Below, in pieces: positions 45,615 through 54,021 of a DNA stretch of 64,000 nt. This DNA comes from JABDMH01 sp965223025 (GTDB taxonomy: Bacteria > Bacteroidota > Bacteroidia > Chitinophagales > Saprospiraceae): the NCBI GenBank assembly GCA_965223025.1, contig CBDCVP010000021.1:372001-436000 (forward strand). Reading direction: 5' to 3'. The translations under genes and the position numbers were made by a program. Under the pieces are notes generated by a model. The model searched no databases and was not told the origin of the DNA. It saw nothing but the letters and a program-made list of their open reading frames with translations. Position 1 is the first letter of the stretch, and each line of letters opens with the position of its first letter.

Positions 45615-48506
45615 TTAACGTCGTGTCCCTGCCACTTTGATATTATCTATCTGCAAGGAGGTGCCTTTTGGATTCCACACATATACACCTACTGCTGCGT
45701 CGGCAGGAAATGATGTTTGAAGTGGGATCTCCCATTCCTTCCTTGTCCATATCTCTCCCTCGCCGCTACCTAGTCCTTGACTCCGCCAGAATAGGGACTC
45801 TCCCTTGTGGGATATACTACAAATGATGGATGCTTCCACATGACCGGTAACTCGAACATCCAAGTCGATTTTGATCCGGTCAATCTCGGTCACCGTATCC
45901 AAAGTATATTCATAGGTGGCACTGTAGGTTCTGTCTTTAAGGTCTTGATAACTGTTGCCATTAGATGCACGATGGTGACCCTGCAGGGTGTTTCTCCATG
46001 CCGTTATTTCACCCTCAAAGCCATTGATTGTGCTAAAGATTATGTTGTGGGCATCCGATGACTTGCGCTGACAGATGACGCCCTTGTAAGAGCCACTGCT
46101 GGTGTCGATGACCACAAAGTTTTTGCTTAAATACTGTTGGAAGATCTGGCTCTCACTCAGACAGGTGGATCTGAAAAGATAGGTGAATGGCGTAGGAGTG
46201 TTGTCAATCAGTTGTTGGAAACGTGAAAGATCTCCACGATCGAGAAACCGATCGACAATTTCATCTTCTGCAAGCTCCGTCATTCTCTGCGAATCATCAA
46301 TGTGATTGATGATCTTTCGGCCAGTCATTGGAGTTGATGCCACCATGGCATTTGGTGGTTGGTAGAGGAGTAACCCCATGGCAACAATCAGGATGAGTGT
46401 GTACCCTGCCCAACTCCGGTGATGATACAGGTGCTGACCCCACAAGGCCACAATCAAGCAGAGTAGAAGGAACCCCGTGATCCACAGGCCGTTGATCAGG
46501 TAGCCAGGTTTGTAGGTCAGACGCAGTTGGTATTTACCCTTAGGCAGTATAAAGCCGATGAGACCGGTGTCTGCGTACACCGGCTTCAAGATCTGATCTC
46601 CCATGTATCCCTTCCAACCATCAACCAGATTCTGATTGTAAACCAATAACCGGGTTGTGGGAGTGTTGATCAAAAGGGTGATCTGATTAGGATCAAAATC
46701 GATGATGTCCAGTTCCCTTTGAGTCATCTCAAGATCTGGCTGACTCTCAAAGTAATCTGAACCGTGTGCTTTGTGGTGGTATGGTGATAGATAGATAGCC
46801 GGAAGGTTTAAGTTCTTGGCAAAGTGTGGGCTGTTTTCTAGTGTGATATATTTCTGATACTGATATGGCGTATATCCATTCCATCCGATGCGCTTGTATA
46901 AGGTGTTGGTATTGCGATATAAAAACCCCGTAGCAAGATAGCTGTCAGCATTCGTGCCTATATAGTCTTGAAGTAGTGGTTTGGGGTACCCCTCTGGTAG
47001 TTTTTCGACGCACCTTGCAACAGTCGCCAGTTTGTCTTCAGAGAAGACAGATACACGGCCATTGAGCTGGGTGGCAATCATCATGTCGATCCCAGAAAAT
47101 ATCAGCAAGGCCACAGGTAGGTCAAGTCTGCGGCCTAAACTCCGTCTTCGCAAAAGAAGGTAGAATACAAACAGCAGGGAGCTGTTGACTACGAGCTGCA
47201 GTGCCGTGGCCTCCCGGATCGAGGAAATGGAGAAATTAGTCACGTTGGTCCATGTGTCAGGGTCAAACCATGCATATATCACTGCAGTTGATATGCAAAG
47301 CAAGCAAGACACCTGCACCATTTTGGACAACCATCGCCTCATGTCAGGGTTCTTCCGTATCTCCATGGTGCTCCTGACTCCCAGGAGAAGGAGGATCAAA
47401 ACCACGTAATAGCGGAAAAGACTCGGATAACGGAAAAGATCGAATAGGGGCAAGGCATTAAGCCAAGTGCGCAGTGGAAGCTCTTCGCCCAGTGCGAGCC
47501 CCAAGAAAAGTGCCAGGAAAATCCATGCAGTTTTAAAAAATGGAAGTCGCAAAAATCGCAGGCTGGTGAGTGCTAGGAGCAAACCACCCAAGCCGATGTA
47601 CACATTAATGAGTGCCTGATCAGTATGCCAAAACTCGATGGGTCCCTTAGTGGAAGGCAGAGGGAAGAACAAGCTAAGTAGATGTTTGAAATATGTGGAA
47701 CCCTTTATACTGGCCGCATCGCTTAGTCCATATCCTCTATAGATGTGCTGTTTTAAGGCGATCAAGCAGACCAGGATGATGGAGCATGTGGTCACAGTAA
47801 GCACAAGTAATCGAAGATGTTGCCTCAGGTGACTTATTGTATGTCGCCTCATTAGTACCTTCACGATCAGATCGTAGATGAAGAGCAGGGCCAACATATA
47901 AGTGGAGACAATGGCAAAGGCAGTATATCCACCACTGACAAGCATATAAAAGCTTACAACAAAATAGGCTCCATACTTCCAGTTATACGTATGACGAAAT
48001 TGAAGATATGTATGAAACACATGAGGTATCCAGGCACCTGCCGTGATCCATCCCATATGCTGAGCATTACCAATAAAAAAGCCTGACAGCGGAAATACCA
48101 AGGCACCCCAAAGGGCGCAGTCAGCGTCTAGATGAAGAGTTTTGGCCAATCGGTAAAATCCAATGGAAGCTATGGCAAGATGCAGAAGGTACTCTAGATT
48201 GAGGCTGTACAGGCTATATCCTCGGGTGATGCCCAGCAGAAGCCCGATCGGATACCAGGTCTCAGGAGCTGTTCCTTGAGCAAATCCCTGATGTTGGTAC
48301 GGGTTCCAGAGAGGAAGTATGCCGTGACGTAAGGCATCAGATGTAAAGTAGCGCCATGGGAAAGTGATATCTATGGCATCCCATTTGAGGGTATATTGGA
48401 AGGTGACTAGCTGCCACATAGCCAAGGCAATGACCAGGGCAACGAGGAGTGGTAGCTTATACTGGTGGAAATAAAAAGAAACTAGATGTCTACTCGATCT
48501 GTTCAA
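45615..48506 (-). CDS. YfhO-family membrane protein
   Basis: Polytopic inner-membrane protein of 963 residues with the YfhO fold, a GT-C-like glycosyltransferase relative. The N-terminal segment (DAIDITFPWRYF, LPLWNPYQHQGFAQGTAPE, ending YPIGLL) is typical, with about a dozen helices to residue 470 and two more near 660-710. Periplasmic parts lie between, and a C-terminal beta-rich domain (about 830-963) looks like a carbohydrate-binding jelly roll. The start is uncertain: TTG at 48506 is the first possible codon and the first in-frame ATG is 29 codons later. YfhO proteins modify lipoteichoic acid or other glycans in some bacteria; here a glycan function is only inferred. Confidence 0.82.
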   Translation of the reverse strand: MNRSSRHLVSFYFHQYKLPLLVALVIALAMWQLVTFQYTLKWDAIDITFPWRYFTSDALRHGILPLWNPYQHQGFAQGTAPETWYPIGLLLGITRGYSLYSLNLEYLLHLAIASIGFYRLAKTLHLDADCALWGALVFPLSGFFIGNAQHMGWITAGAWIPHVFHTYLQFRHTYNWKYGAYFVVSFYMLVSGGYTAFAIVSTYMLALLFIYDLIVKVLMRRHTISHLRQHLRLLVLTVTTCSIILVCLIALKQHIYRGYGLSDAASIKGSTYFKHLLSLFFPLPSTKGPIEFWHTDQALINVYIGLGGLLLALTSLRFLRLPFFKTAWIFLALFLGLALGEELPLRTWLNALPLFDLFRYPSLFRYYVVLILLLLGVRSTMEIRKNPDMRRWLSKMVQVSCLLCISTAVIYAWFDPDTWTNVTNFSISSIREATALQLVVNSSLLFVFYLLLRRRSLGRRLDLPVALLIFSGIDMMIATQLNGRVSVFSEDKLATVARCVEKLPEGYPKPLLQDYIGTNADSYLATGFLYRNTNTLYKRIGWNGYTPYQYQKYITLENSPHFAKNLNLPAIYLSPYHHKAHGSDYFESQPDLEMTQRELDIIDFDPNQITLLINTPTTRLLVYNQNLVDGWKGYMGDQILKPVYADTGLIGFILPKGKYQLRLTYKPGYLINGLWITGFLLLCLIVALWGQHLYHHRSWAGYTLILIVAMGLLLYQPPNAMVASTPMTGRKIINHIDDSQRMTELAEDEIVDRFLDRGDLSRFQQLIDNTPTPFTYLFRSTCLSESQIFQQYLSKNFVVIDTSSGSYKGVICQRKSSDAHNIIFSTINGFEGEITAWRNTLQGHHRASNGNSYQDLKDRTYSATYEYTLDTVTEIDRIKIDLDVRVTGHVEASIICSISHKGESLFWRSQGLGSGEGEIWTRKEWEIPLQTSFPADAAVGVYVWNPKGTSLQIDNIKVAGTRR

Positions 48507-48693
48507 AGATATGTTTTGCAGATTGCCGATAAATTTAACGAAGTTTATGCTTGCCCAATTCGTTATGTATTTGAAGGCCAGTCACGGTGGACTACGACCA
48601 CGATGAAGAAGGCTTTTTCATGGCAAGACCTACAACAAGTAGCTGTGTTAGCATTCAGTAGGGCTCGTGGTGACTCAAGGATATGCTCAGGAG

Positions 48694-49695
48694 ATGTTCA
48701 GATTAGTTGAAGTTTTGCTTGTCGTGTGCATGGCGATGCCCTGTTTGCAGGCACAGGATCCTGTCTTTAGTCAGTTTTATGCTGCGCCTCTTAGTCTGAA
48801 TCCTGCTTTCACTGGCAATACAGAAGGTGGCAAGGTGGCCCTAAATTACCGCAATCAATGGCCTAATATCAACCGTGCATATGTGACTTATGCAGTTTCC
48901 TATGATCAGTTTTTTCCATTGATCAACAGCGGTTTTGGCCTGTCACTATTGGCTGATGATGCTGGTAAGGGCTTGTATAAAACCGTCGGTGCTCAGCTTT
49001 CCTTTGCCTATAAAGTGCGGTTTGATGGTGACCTTCAGATGCGCATGGGCATTCAGGGTGGTTACATCAATACAAGGGTGGATTGGTCGCAGTTGGTCTT
49101 TCTTGATCAGTTGGATCCGGAGTTCGGACTTTCCAGCCCTGGAGGCATACCATTCCCCAGTGACGAAGTGCCGCCAGCTTCAGGAAATCAGGTGTCGGTC
49201 ATGGATGTCTCAGCCGGATTTCTCATTTTCAACAAGACTTTTTATGCCGGGATTGCCTTGAAGCACTTAAACACACCGCAGTTTTCCTTTTTGGCAGTTA
49301 ATCAGGGACTGAGCTCAGGCCTTCCATTGCATTTATCTCTGCATGCTGGTGCGGAAATCAGTATTGAACAGCTGGGAGGAATAGGCAACAGTTACCTGGC
49401 TCCTAGCATTCAGTATATAGTACAGGGTGCCTTTAGTCAGTTGAATATTGGCACGATTTTTAGGTACTATAAGGTCGGAACCGGTTTCTGGTTTCGACAG
49501 ACCAACACAAATCCCGATGCATTGATTTTTTTGGTTGAGGGTAGGTACGATCGATATAGGATTGGCTACTCTTACGATATGACCCTATCTTCACTGAATG
49601 GGACAGGCGGTGCCCATGAGATAAGCATCATCATGAATTTCGATTCCGGAAGAAAAGAGTCAAAGTATAACGATTGTTTCAACTTGTTCAGATAA
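48694..49695 (+). CDS. PorP/SprF-family outer-membrane protein
   Basis: T9SS-associated membrane protein of 333 residues. It starts at the ATG at 48694, which opens a signal peptide (MFRLVEVLLVVCMAMPCLQAQ); a GTG 27 nt upstream is possible. The mature start DPVFSQFYAAPLSLNPAFTG is the PorP/SprF signature, followed by barrel strands to the end. SprF-type proteins help secrete particular adhesins such as SprB, while PorP proper is part of the PorK/L/M/N complex; no porKLMN follows here. GldJ follows in the same direction. Confidence 0.9.
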   Translation: MFRLVEVLLVVCMAMPCLQAQDPVFSQFYAAPLSLNPAFTGNTEGGKVALNYRNQWPNINRAYVTYAVSYDQFFPLINSGFGLSLLADDAGKGLYKTVGAQLSFAYKVRFDGDLQMRMGIQGGYINTRVDWSQLVFLDQLDPEFGLSSPGGIPFPSDEVPPASGNQVSVMDVSAGFLIFNKTFYAGIALKHLNTPQFSFLAVNQGLSSGLPLHLSLHAGAEISIEQLGGIGNSYLAPSIQYIVQGAFSQLNIGTIFRYYKVGTGFWFRQTNTNPDALIFLVEGRYDRYRIGYSYDMTLSSLNGTGGAHEISIIMNFDSGRKESKYNDCFNLFR

Positions 49696-49775
49696 TAGAA
49701 CCTTTGGTTCGATCGTTTAGCAGTGTGAATTATATTTTTATGACAAATTCGATCTCAATTTTCAAACAGGACACG

Positions 49776-51290
49776 ATGGGAAAGTACACAAAACTTATTT
49801 TTTTAATTGCCGCAATAGGATTGGTGGGCATTAGCTGTAAAAAGTCTGAACGCTCGGCAACTACTGGCTGGAAGTACAACGATCAGAAATGGGGTGGTTT
49901 TCAAAAGAATGACTACAAAGGGCAAATCACTGCTCCCAATCTGGTATTGGTTGAGGGCGGCACCTTTACCATGGGTCTGACTCAAGAAGATGTGACCTAC
50001 GAATGGAATAACATTCCCCGACGAATTACCGTCCCCTCGTTCTACATCGATGAGACTGAGATCGCCAATATTGATTATCGACACTTTGTATTCTGGACCC
50101 AGAATACTTTTGGTGAAAGCTATCCAAAGCGTTACCTCGAAGTGGTGCCCGACACCCTGGTTTGGAGAGAGGAACTGGCTTATAATGAACCACTGGTGGA
50201 GACATATTTTAGACATCCTTCTTTTGACGACTATCCGGTCGTTGGGGTCAGCTGGAAACAAGCCACCGAGTATTGCAAGTGGCGGACAGATCGCGTCAAT
50301 GAGATGCTGATGATAGAAAAGGGAATTCTTAATCCCAACCCTGAACAAAAGGATGCCGACAACTTCAATACCAAGGCATATCTGGCAGGTCAATATGAGG
50401 GTAATGTCAAGAAAAACCTCAAGGATGAAATGACAGGCGGTGAACGAAAAGTTCAAGTGGAAGATGGCATTTTTGTGCCTGACTATCGACTGCCGACAGA
50501 GGCTGAGTGGGAATATGCCGCTCTCGGTCTGATAGGTAAGCGGGTGGCTAAGCAGGATGAGCTCATCTCGGAACGGAGGATTTATCCATGGGACAACAAT
50601 ACGGCACGCTATAAAAGACGGGATCGTCACCAGGGAAAGATGTTGGCCAACTTTAAACGGGGCAAAGGAGATTACATGGGGCTGGCAGGCAATTTGAACG
50701 ATAATTCACCATATCCTGCACCTGTGAGATCATATTGGCCCAATGACTATGGTCTCTACAATATGGCAGGAAACGTCAATGAGTGGGTAGCGGATGTATA
50801 TCGTCCACTGACCAGCACCACTTTGCGAGATGAAGACCAACATGACATCAATCCGTTCCGTGGTAACGAGTTTTATGAGGTGATTAGGAATGAGGACGGG
50901 GCTACCGCTGAGAAGGATAGCTTGGGACGCATTCCGATGCGATTGATAGATTCTACAGACGCTTCTAAGCGTGAGAATTACCATCGCCCAGAGTTGCTTG
51001 ATTATCGCGATGGTGATGAGGATAGCCACGCTGTCTATGACTACGGGAATACGACACTGATCAACAAGAAATCACGAGTGATCAAAGGAGGTTCTTGGGC
51101 AGACCGTCTATTCTGGTTGGCTCCAGGTGCCAGACGATTTAAAGATGAAGATAAATCAGATAAAACGATCGGATTCAGATGTGCCATGGATCGATTGGGA
51201 TCACCAGTCGGTAATGATGGTAAGGGTGGAAACTACTTTAAATCTGCTAACAAGAACAAGAAAAATACCAAGAGGCGAAAATATAAATAG
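49776..51290 (+). CDS. gldJ: gliding/T9SS lipoprotein GldJ
   Basis: Outer-membrane lipoprotein of 504 residues with a formylglycine-generating-enzyme-like (SUMF1) domain. The start at 49776 gives a lipoprotein signal with the lipobox VGIS-Cys21. The segment GWKYNDQKWGGFQ, then LVEGGTFTMG, EWNNIPRR and FYIDETEIANI match GldJ rather than GldK. Later YRLPTEAEWEYAALGL, YNMAGNVNEWVADVY and KGGSWADR, FRCAMDR are the SUMF1 core. Proximity to porU, porV and murF supports the call. GldJ is needed for gliding and stabilises other Gld proteins in Flavobacterium. A terminator lies 28 nt after the stop. Confidence 0.85.
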   Translation: MGKYTKLIFLIAAIGLVGISCKKSERSATTGWKYNDQKWGGFQKNDYKGQITAPNLVLVEGGTFTMGLTQEDVTYEWNNIPRRITVPSFYIDETEIANIDYRHFVFWTQNTFGESYPKRYLEVVPDTLVWREELAYNEPLVETYFRHPSFDDYPVVGVSWKQATEYCKWRTDRVNEMLMIEKGILNPNPEQKDADNFNTKAYLAGQYEGNVKKNLKDEMTGGERKVQVEDGIFVPDYRLPTEAEWEYAALGLIGKRVAKQDELISERRIYPWDNNTARYKRRDRHQGKMLANFKRGKGDYMGLAGNLNDNSPYPAPVRSYWPNDYGLYNMAGNVNEWVADVYRPLTSTTLRDEDQHDINPFRGNEFYEVIRNEDGATAEKDSLGRIPMRLIDSTDASKRENYHRPELLDYRDGDEDSHAVYDYGNTTLINKKSRVIKGGSWADRLFWLAPGARRFKDEDKSDKTIGFRCAMDRLGSPVGNDGKGGNYFKSANKNKKNTKRRKYK

Positions 51291-51317
51291 ATCCCACAGG
51301 TATTAAACAAACAAAAG

Positions 51318-51358
51318 AAGTCTCAGCATTTTCATGTTGGGACTTTTTTTATTTTTTG
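51318..51358 (+). terminator. intrinsic terminator after gldJ
   Basis: An 11-bp stem (51318-51328 with 51335-51345, two G-U pairs) with a six-base loop is followed by T5-A-T6. It closes the sprF-like/gldJ transcript before murF. Confidence 0.85.
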
Positions 51359-51377
51359 AGCACTATCTTGGGCATCG

Positions 51378-52706
51378 ATGATCCAAACTGCCGAATTGTA
51401 TGGTTTATTTAAGCAGACTCAAGGTATCTGTACAGACTCACGGCAGATACTAAGGGACAGCCTATTTGTGGCCATTCGGGGACAGCATTTTGATGGCAAT
51501 GATTATGCTCTCGAAGCACTGTCAGATGGAGCTATGTATAGTCTCGTGGATAGGTTGGCACTAAAAGATGAGCCCGGCTGTATATATGTTCCCAATACCC
51601 TAACTTCACTGCAAAGGCTGGCCAGGCACCATCGCGATCATTTTGACATTCCCGTATTGGCCATCACCGGGTCCAATGGAAAAACCACCACCAAAGAGCT
51701 TGTCCGTGAGGTGTTAAATCAGGGCTTTCGTGTACATGCTACGATAGGTAACTTAAACAATCATCTGGGTGTGCCTCTGACACTCTTGCAAATGCCCGAT
51801 GATGTAGAGATTGCCGTGATTGAGATGGGAGCTAACCATCGGGGTGAGATTAATTGGCTTTGTCACATAGCAAACCCTAACCAGGGGCTTATCACCAACA
51901 TCGGATCAGCGCATATAGAGGGTTTTGGCTCAAAGGAGGGGGTGGCAATCAGTAAGACTGAATTGTACCGATTTCTGGACGCCACTGGAGGCCAAATATT
52001 GGTCAACCACGACGAACCTTCTTTGCAGCCATGGGTACAGCCATCTCTGCAAGGTATCACGAGGTACGGGCAGGATCGACTGCCAGGAGGACTGCAGCGT
52101 GTTCGTTTTTCCACTGCCAACGCTCACCTCCAGATGACCTTGGAGGTCGATTCTGACAAGGTTTTGATTAAGAGCCACTTATACGGTACTTACAACAAGC
52201 AGAATGTAACCACGGCTTTGGCCATCGGAGGGCTGCATGGCCTGACTGCAGACCAGCTGAAAGCTGGGATAGAAAACTATAGACCCGCCAACAATCGCTC
52301 GCAGATCATTGAAGCAGGTGACCAGACCCTTTATCTGGATGCCTACAATGCCAATCCAACCAGTATGGACCATGCCATCAGCTTTTTTGCGACAATTCCA
52401 AAGAGCAACAAGATATTGGTACTGGGTGATATGATGGAACTGGGAGAAAAGTCGGAGCAATTGCATGAGGAGATCATCAGAAGGTGCCTTACTAACCAAA
52501 GTTTTAGGCGTCTGGTTTTTGTGGGAGAAATCTTTGGTAAAGCATTGGCAAATCATATCGACCATCAGAGAGTATTTTGGATGGAAGATGTGGAGATTTG
52601 TATGGCCAAGTACAAGATTTGGAGTATCCCGCAATCGCAAGTTCTCATCAAGGGTTCCAGAAAGATGCAGCTTGAACGCTTATTAGAAGTTTTGTTGCCG
52701 GAATAA
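51378..52706 (+). CDS. murF: UDP-MurNAc-tripeptide--D-Ala-D-Ala ligase
   Basis: Adds D-Ala-D-Ala to the peptidoglycan precursor in the cytoplasm; 442 residues. The N-terminal substrate domain has ICTDSRQI and LFVAIRGQHFDGNDY; the ATP site is ITGSNGKTTTKELV; then IEMGANHRGEI and YNANPTSMDHA. Adjacent to gldJ but separated by a terminator, only 19 nt before the ATG. Confidence 0.96.
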   Translation: MIQTAELYGLFKQTQGICTDSRQILRDSLFVAIRGQHFDGNDYALEALSDGAMYSLVDRLALKDEPGCIYVPNTLTSLQRLARHHRDHFDIPVLAITGSNGKTTTKELVREVLNQGFRVHATIGNLNNHLGVPLTLLQMPDDVEIAVIEMGANHRGEINWLCHIANPNQGLITNIGSAHIEGFGSKEGVAISKTELYRFLDATGGQILVNHDEPSLQPWVQPSLQGITRYGQDRLPGGLQRVRFSTANAHLQMTLEVDSDKVLIKSHLYGTYNKQNVTTALAIGGLHGLTADQLKAGIENYRPANNRSQIIEAGDQTLYLDAYNANPTSMDHAISFFATIPKSNKILVLGDMMELGEKSEQLHEEIIRRCLTNQSFRRLVFVGEIFGKALANHIDHQRVFWMEDVEICMAKYKIWSIPQSQVLIKGSRKMQLERLLEVLLPE

Positions 52707-52756
52707 ATCGCTACGGAGATTTTGAGAATGGCAGACAATCTTACTGAGACGGCGGT

Positions 52757-53860
52757 TTAATTCCTGATGGTATCCTCGATCTCGATGGGAGGTGCCTGCC
52801 GGTATAATTCGAGGATGGCCCCAAGGCGATCTGAGAGCATCTGTTCGTTGGCTGCCAATGCATAATCACGGTAGTTGCAGGCAATCACTGGCATGGTTGT
52901 CGAAAGCCTACTGTGGGTATAAGGAGATTTCAGCCACCATTTCTGATTGGATTCATCCTTGTAAAAAGTGAGGGTTAGATCTGCAACCTTTTGTTCCAAA
53001 ACATAGGCATTGAGTAGTCTGGCAGGAGGTGGATACGAGTTTGGCCGATGCTCTAACCCATGCAGAAAATACCAGACCACGGAAGCTAGTAAGTCCCAAC
53101 CAGCATCTTGTTGCAAGTGGTGATCGTGGAATCCATAGATGCAGAGGATCCGACTTCTTTCGGCTCTGCCTGCATAGTAGGCAACCTGACATACCGATTC
53201 GATCTCCATGCCTATTGCAGAGGGTCGTTGCTGAAAGGGAGCTTCACAGTGTTTCATCACGTTGAGGTCAATTCCACACAGGTCGGCATTTCTAACGTCG
53301 GGCTCAGTAACGCTGGGATCATGCTTAATCGCTCCCAGACGATGACAATTGAGGCCTACTTGTTCATTTTCGCTGACAAAAGCATCGTTCGATCGATGGG
53401 CTTGGGTTCCCAACAGGCTAAGCCGGTGCAGCCATGGCTCTCGAAGATCGATGAAAACGTCTTCGATCCCGTCACCGGCTGCAGGTTGCATCAAGGCCAC
53501 ACTAAAGTGCTGATCGGCAAATTGAAGTGCATCATAACAAGCTTTTATCATGTTGCTGTCGGCACCGAGAATGATGCTGACTGTATCGTTGATACGAGCA
53601 TCGTTGAGGAGAGGTATCAGGGATGAAGCTTCACCGGCCAATCGGCCCAATTTTCTCAGCTGTAGATTGCGAAAGGGAAAAGCATACTTCTCAAAAGCAC
53701 TGAAAAAACCCTGCATTAGCCCCTTCGTGTTCCCTATTATTTGTACTTGATGTCCAGGCTCTGTGACCGGAATTTCAGGGGCAAGAAATGACTTAAAAAA
53801 CGCTGCATTTTGCGTTTGGTCAGAAGGTTTTATTTCTATCGGTATTAATAGCTCATCCAT
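52757..53860 (-). CDS. arginase-fold protein without normal metal ligands
   Basis: Protein of 367 residues from the ATG at 53860 (MDELLIPIEIKPSD); the frame extends to a TTG at 53923. Order and spacing of segments recall the arginase/formimidoylglutamase superfamily, especially a Bacteroidota group: NDTVSIILGADSNM at the place of GGDHS, VALMQPAAGD at the place of DAHxD, and LCGIDLNVMKHCEAP at the place of SxDxDxxDP. Most manganese ligands are therefore replaced, so it is probably not an active ureohydrolase. LGAIKHDP and ESVCQVAYYAGR also fit. Function unknown. Confidence 0.6.
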   Translation of the reverse strand: MDELLIPIEIKPSDQTQNAAFFKSFLAPEIPVTEPGHQVQIIGNTKGLMQGFFSAFEKYAFPFRNLQLRKLGRLAGEASSLIPLLNDARINDTVSIILGADSNMIKACYDALQFADQHFSVALMQPAAGDGIEDVFIDLREPWLHRLSLLGTQAHRSNDAFVSENEQVGLNCHRLGAIKHDPSVTEPDVRNADLCGIDLNVMKHCEAPFQQRPSAIGMEIESVCQVAYYAGRAERSRILCIYGFHDHHLQQDAGWDLLASVVWYFLHGLEHRPNSYPPPARLLNAYVLEQKVADLTLTFYKDESNQKWWLKSPYTHSRLSTTMPVIACNYRDYALAANEQMLSDRLGAILELYRQAPPIEIEDTIRN

Positions 53861-53939
53861 GCTGAAATAATCGTAATTCTTTGAAATAGATGAAAGTATA
53901 AAAAGTAGAGAATGACCATTCAATAAAAGAGGGATAATA

Positions 53940-53970
53940 TTTGCGTGCTGATAAAAAAACGATATTTTTG
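53940..53970 (+). promoter_or_regulatory. promoter of the OmpA-family gene
   Basis: TTTG at 53940-53943, a 19-nt spacer and TATTTTTG at 53963-53970 match the Bacteroidota consensus in both boxes and spacing. The ATG follows 51 nt later. Confidence 0.8.
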
Positions 53971-54021
53971 TTTAAAGGGAGAGATTAGACCATTCCTTTA
54001 ACCGTATAAACTTATATCCCT

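Noticed and set aside
48486..48710. 74-codon frame in the region between the YfhO-like and sprF-like genes
   Set aside because: It overlaps the divergent promoter region and the sprF-like start and has no family character.
49803..50630. 275-codon minus-strand frame inside gldJ
   Set aside because: Shadow of the SUMF1-domain gene, with no recognisable domain or start context.
49776..51290. Assignment of the SUMF1-domain lipoprotein as GldK/PorK
   Set aside because: The N-terminal pattern (GWKxND, GGFQ, EWNN) and the porU/porV/murF neighbourhood fit GldJ, and no gldL, gldM or gldN follow.
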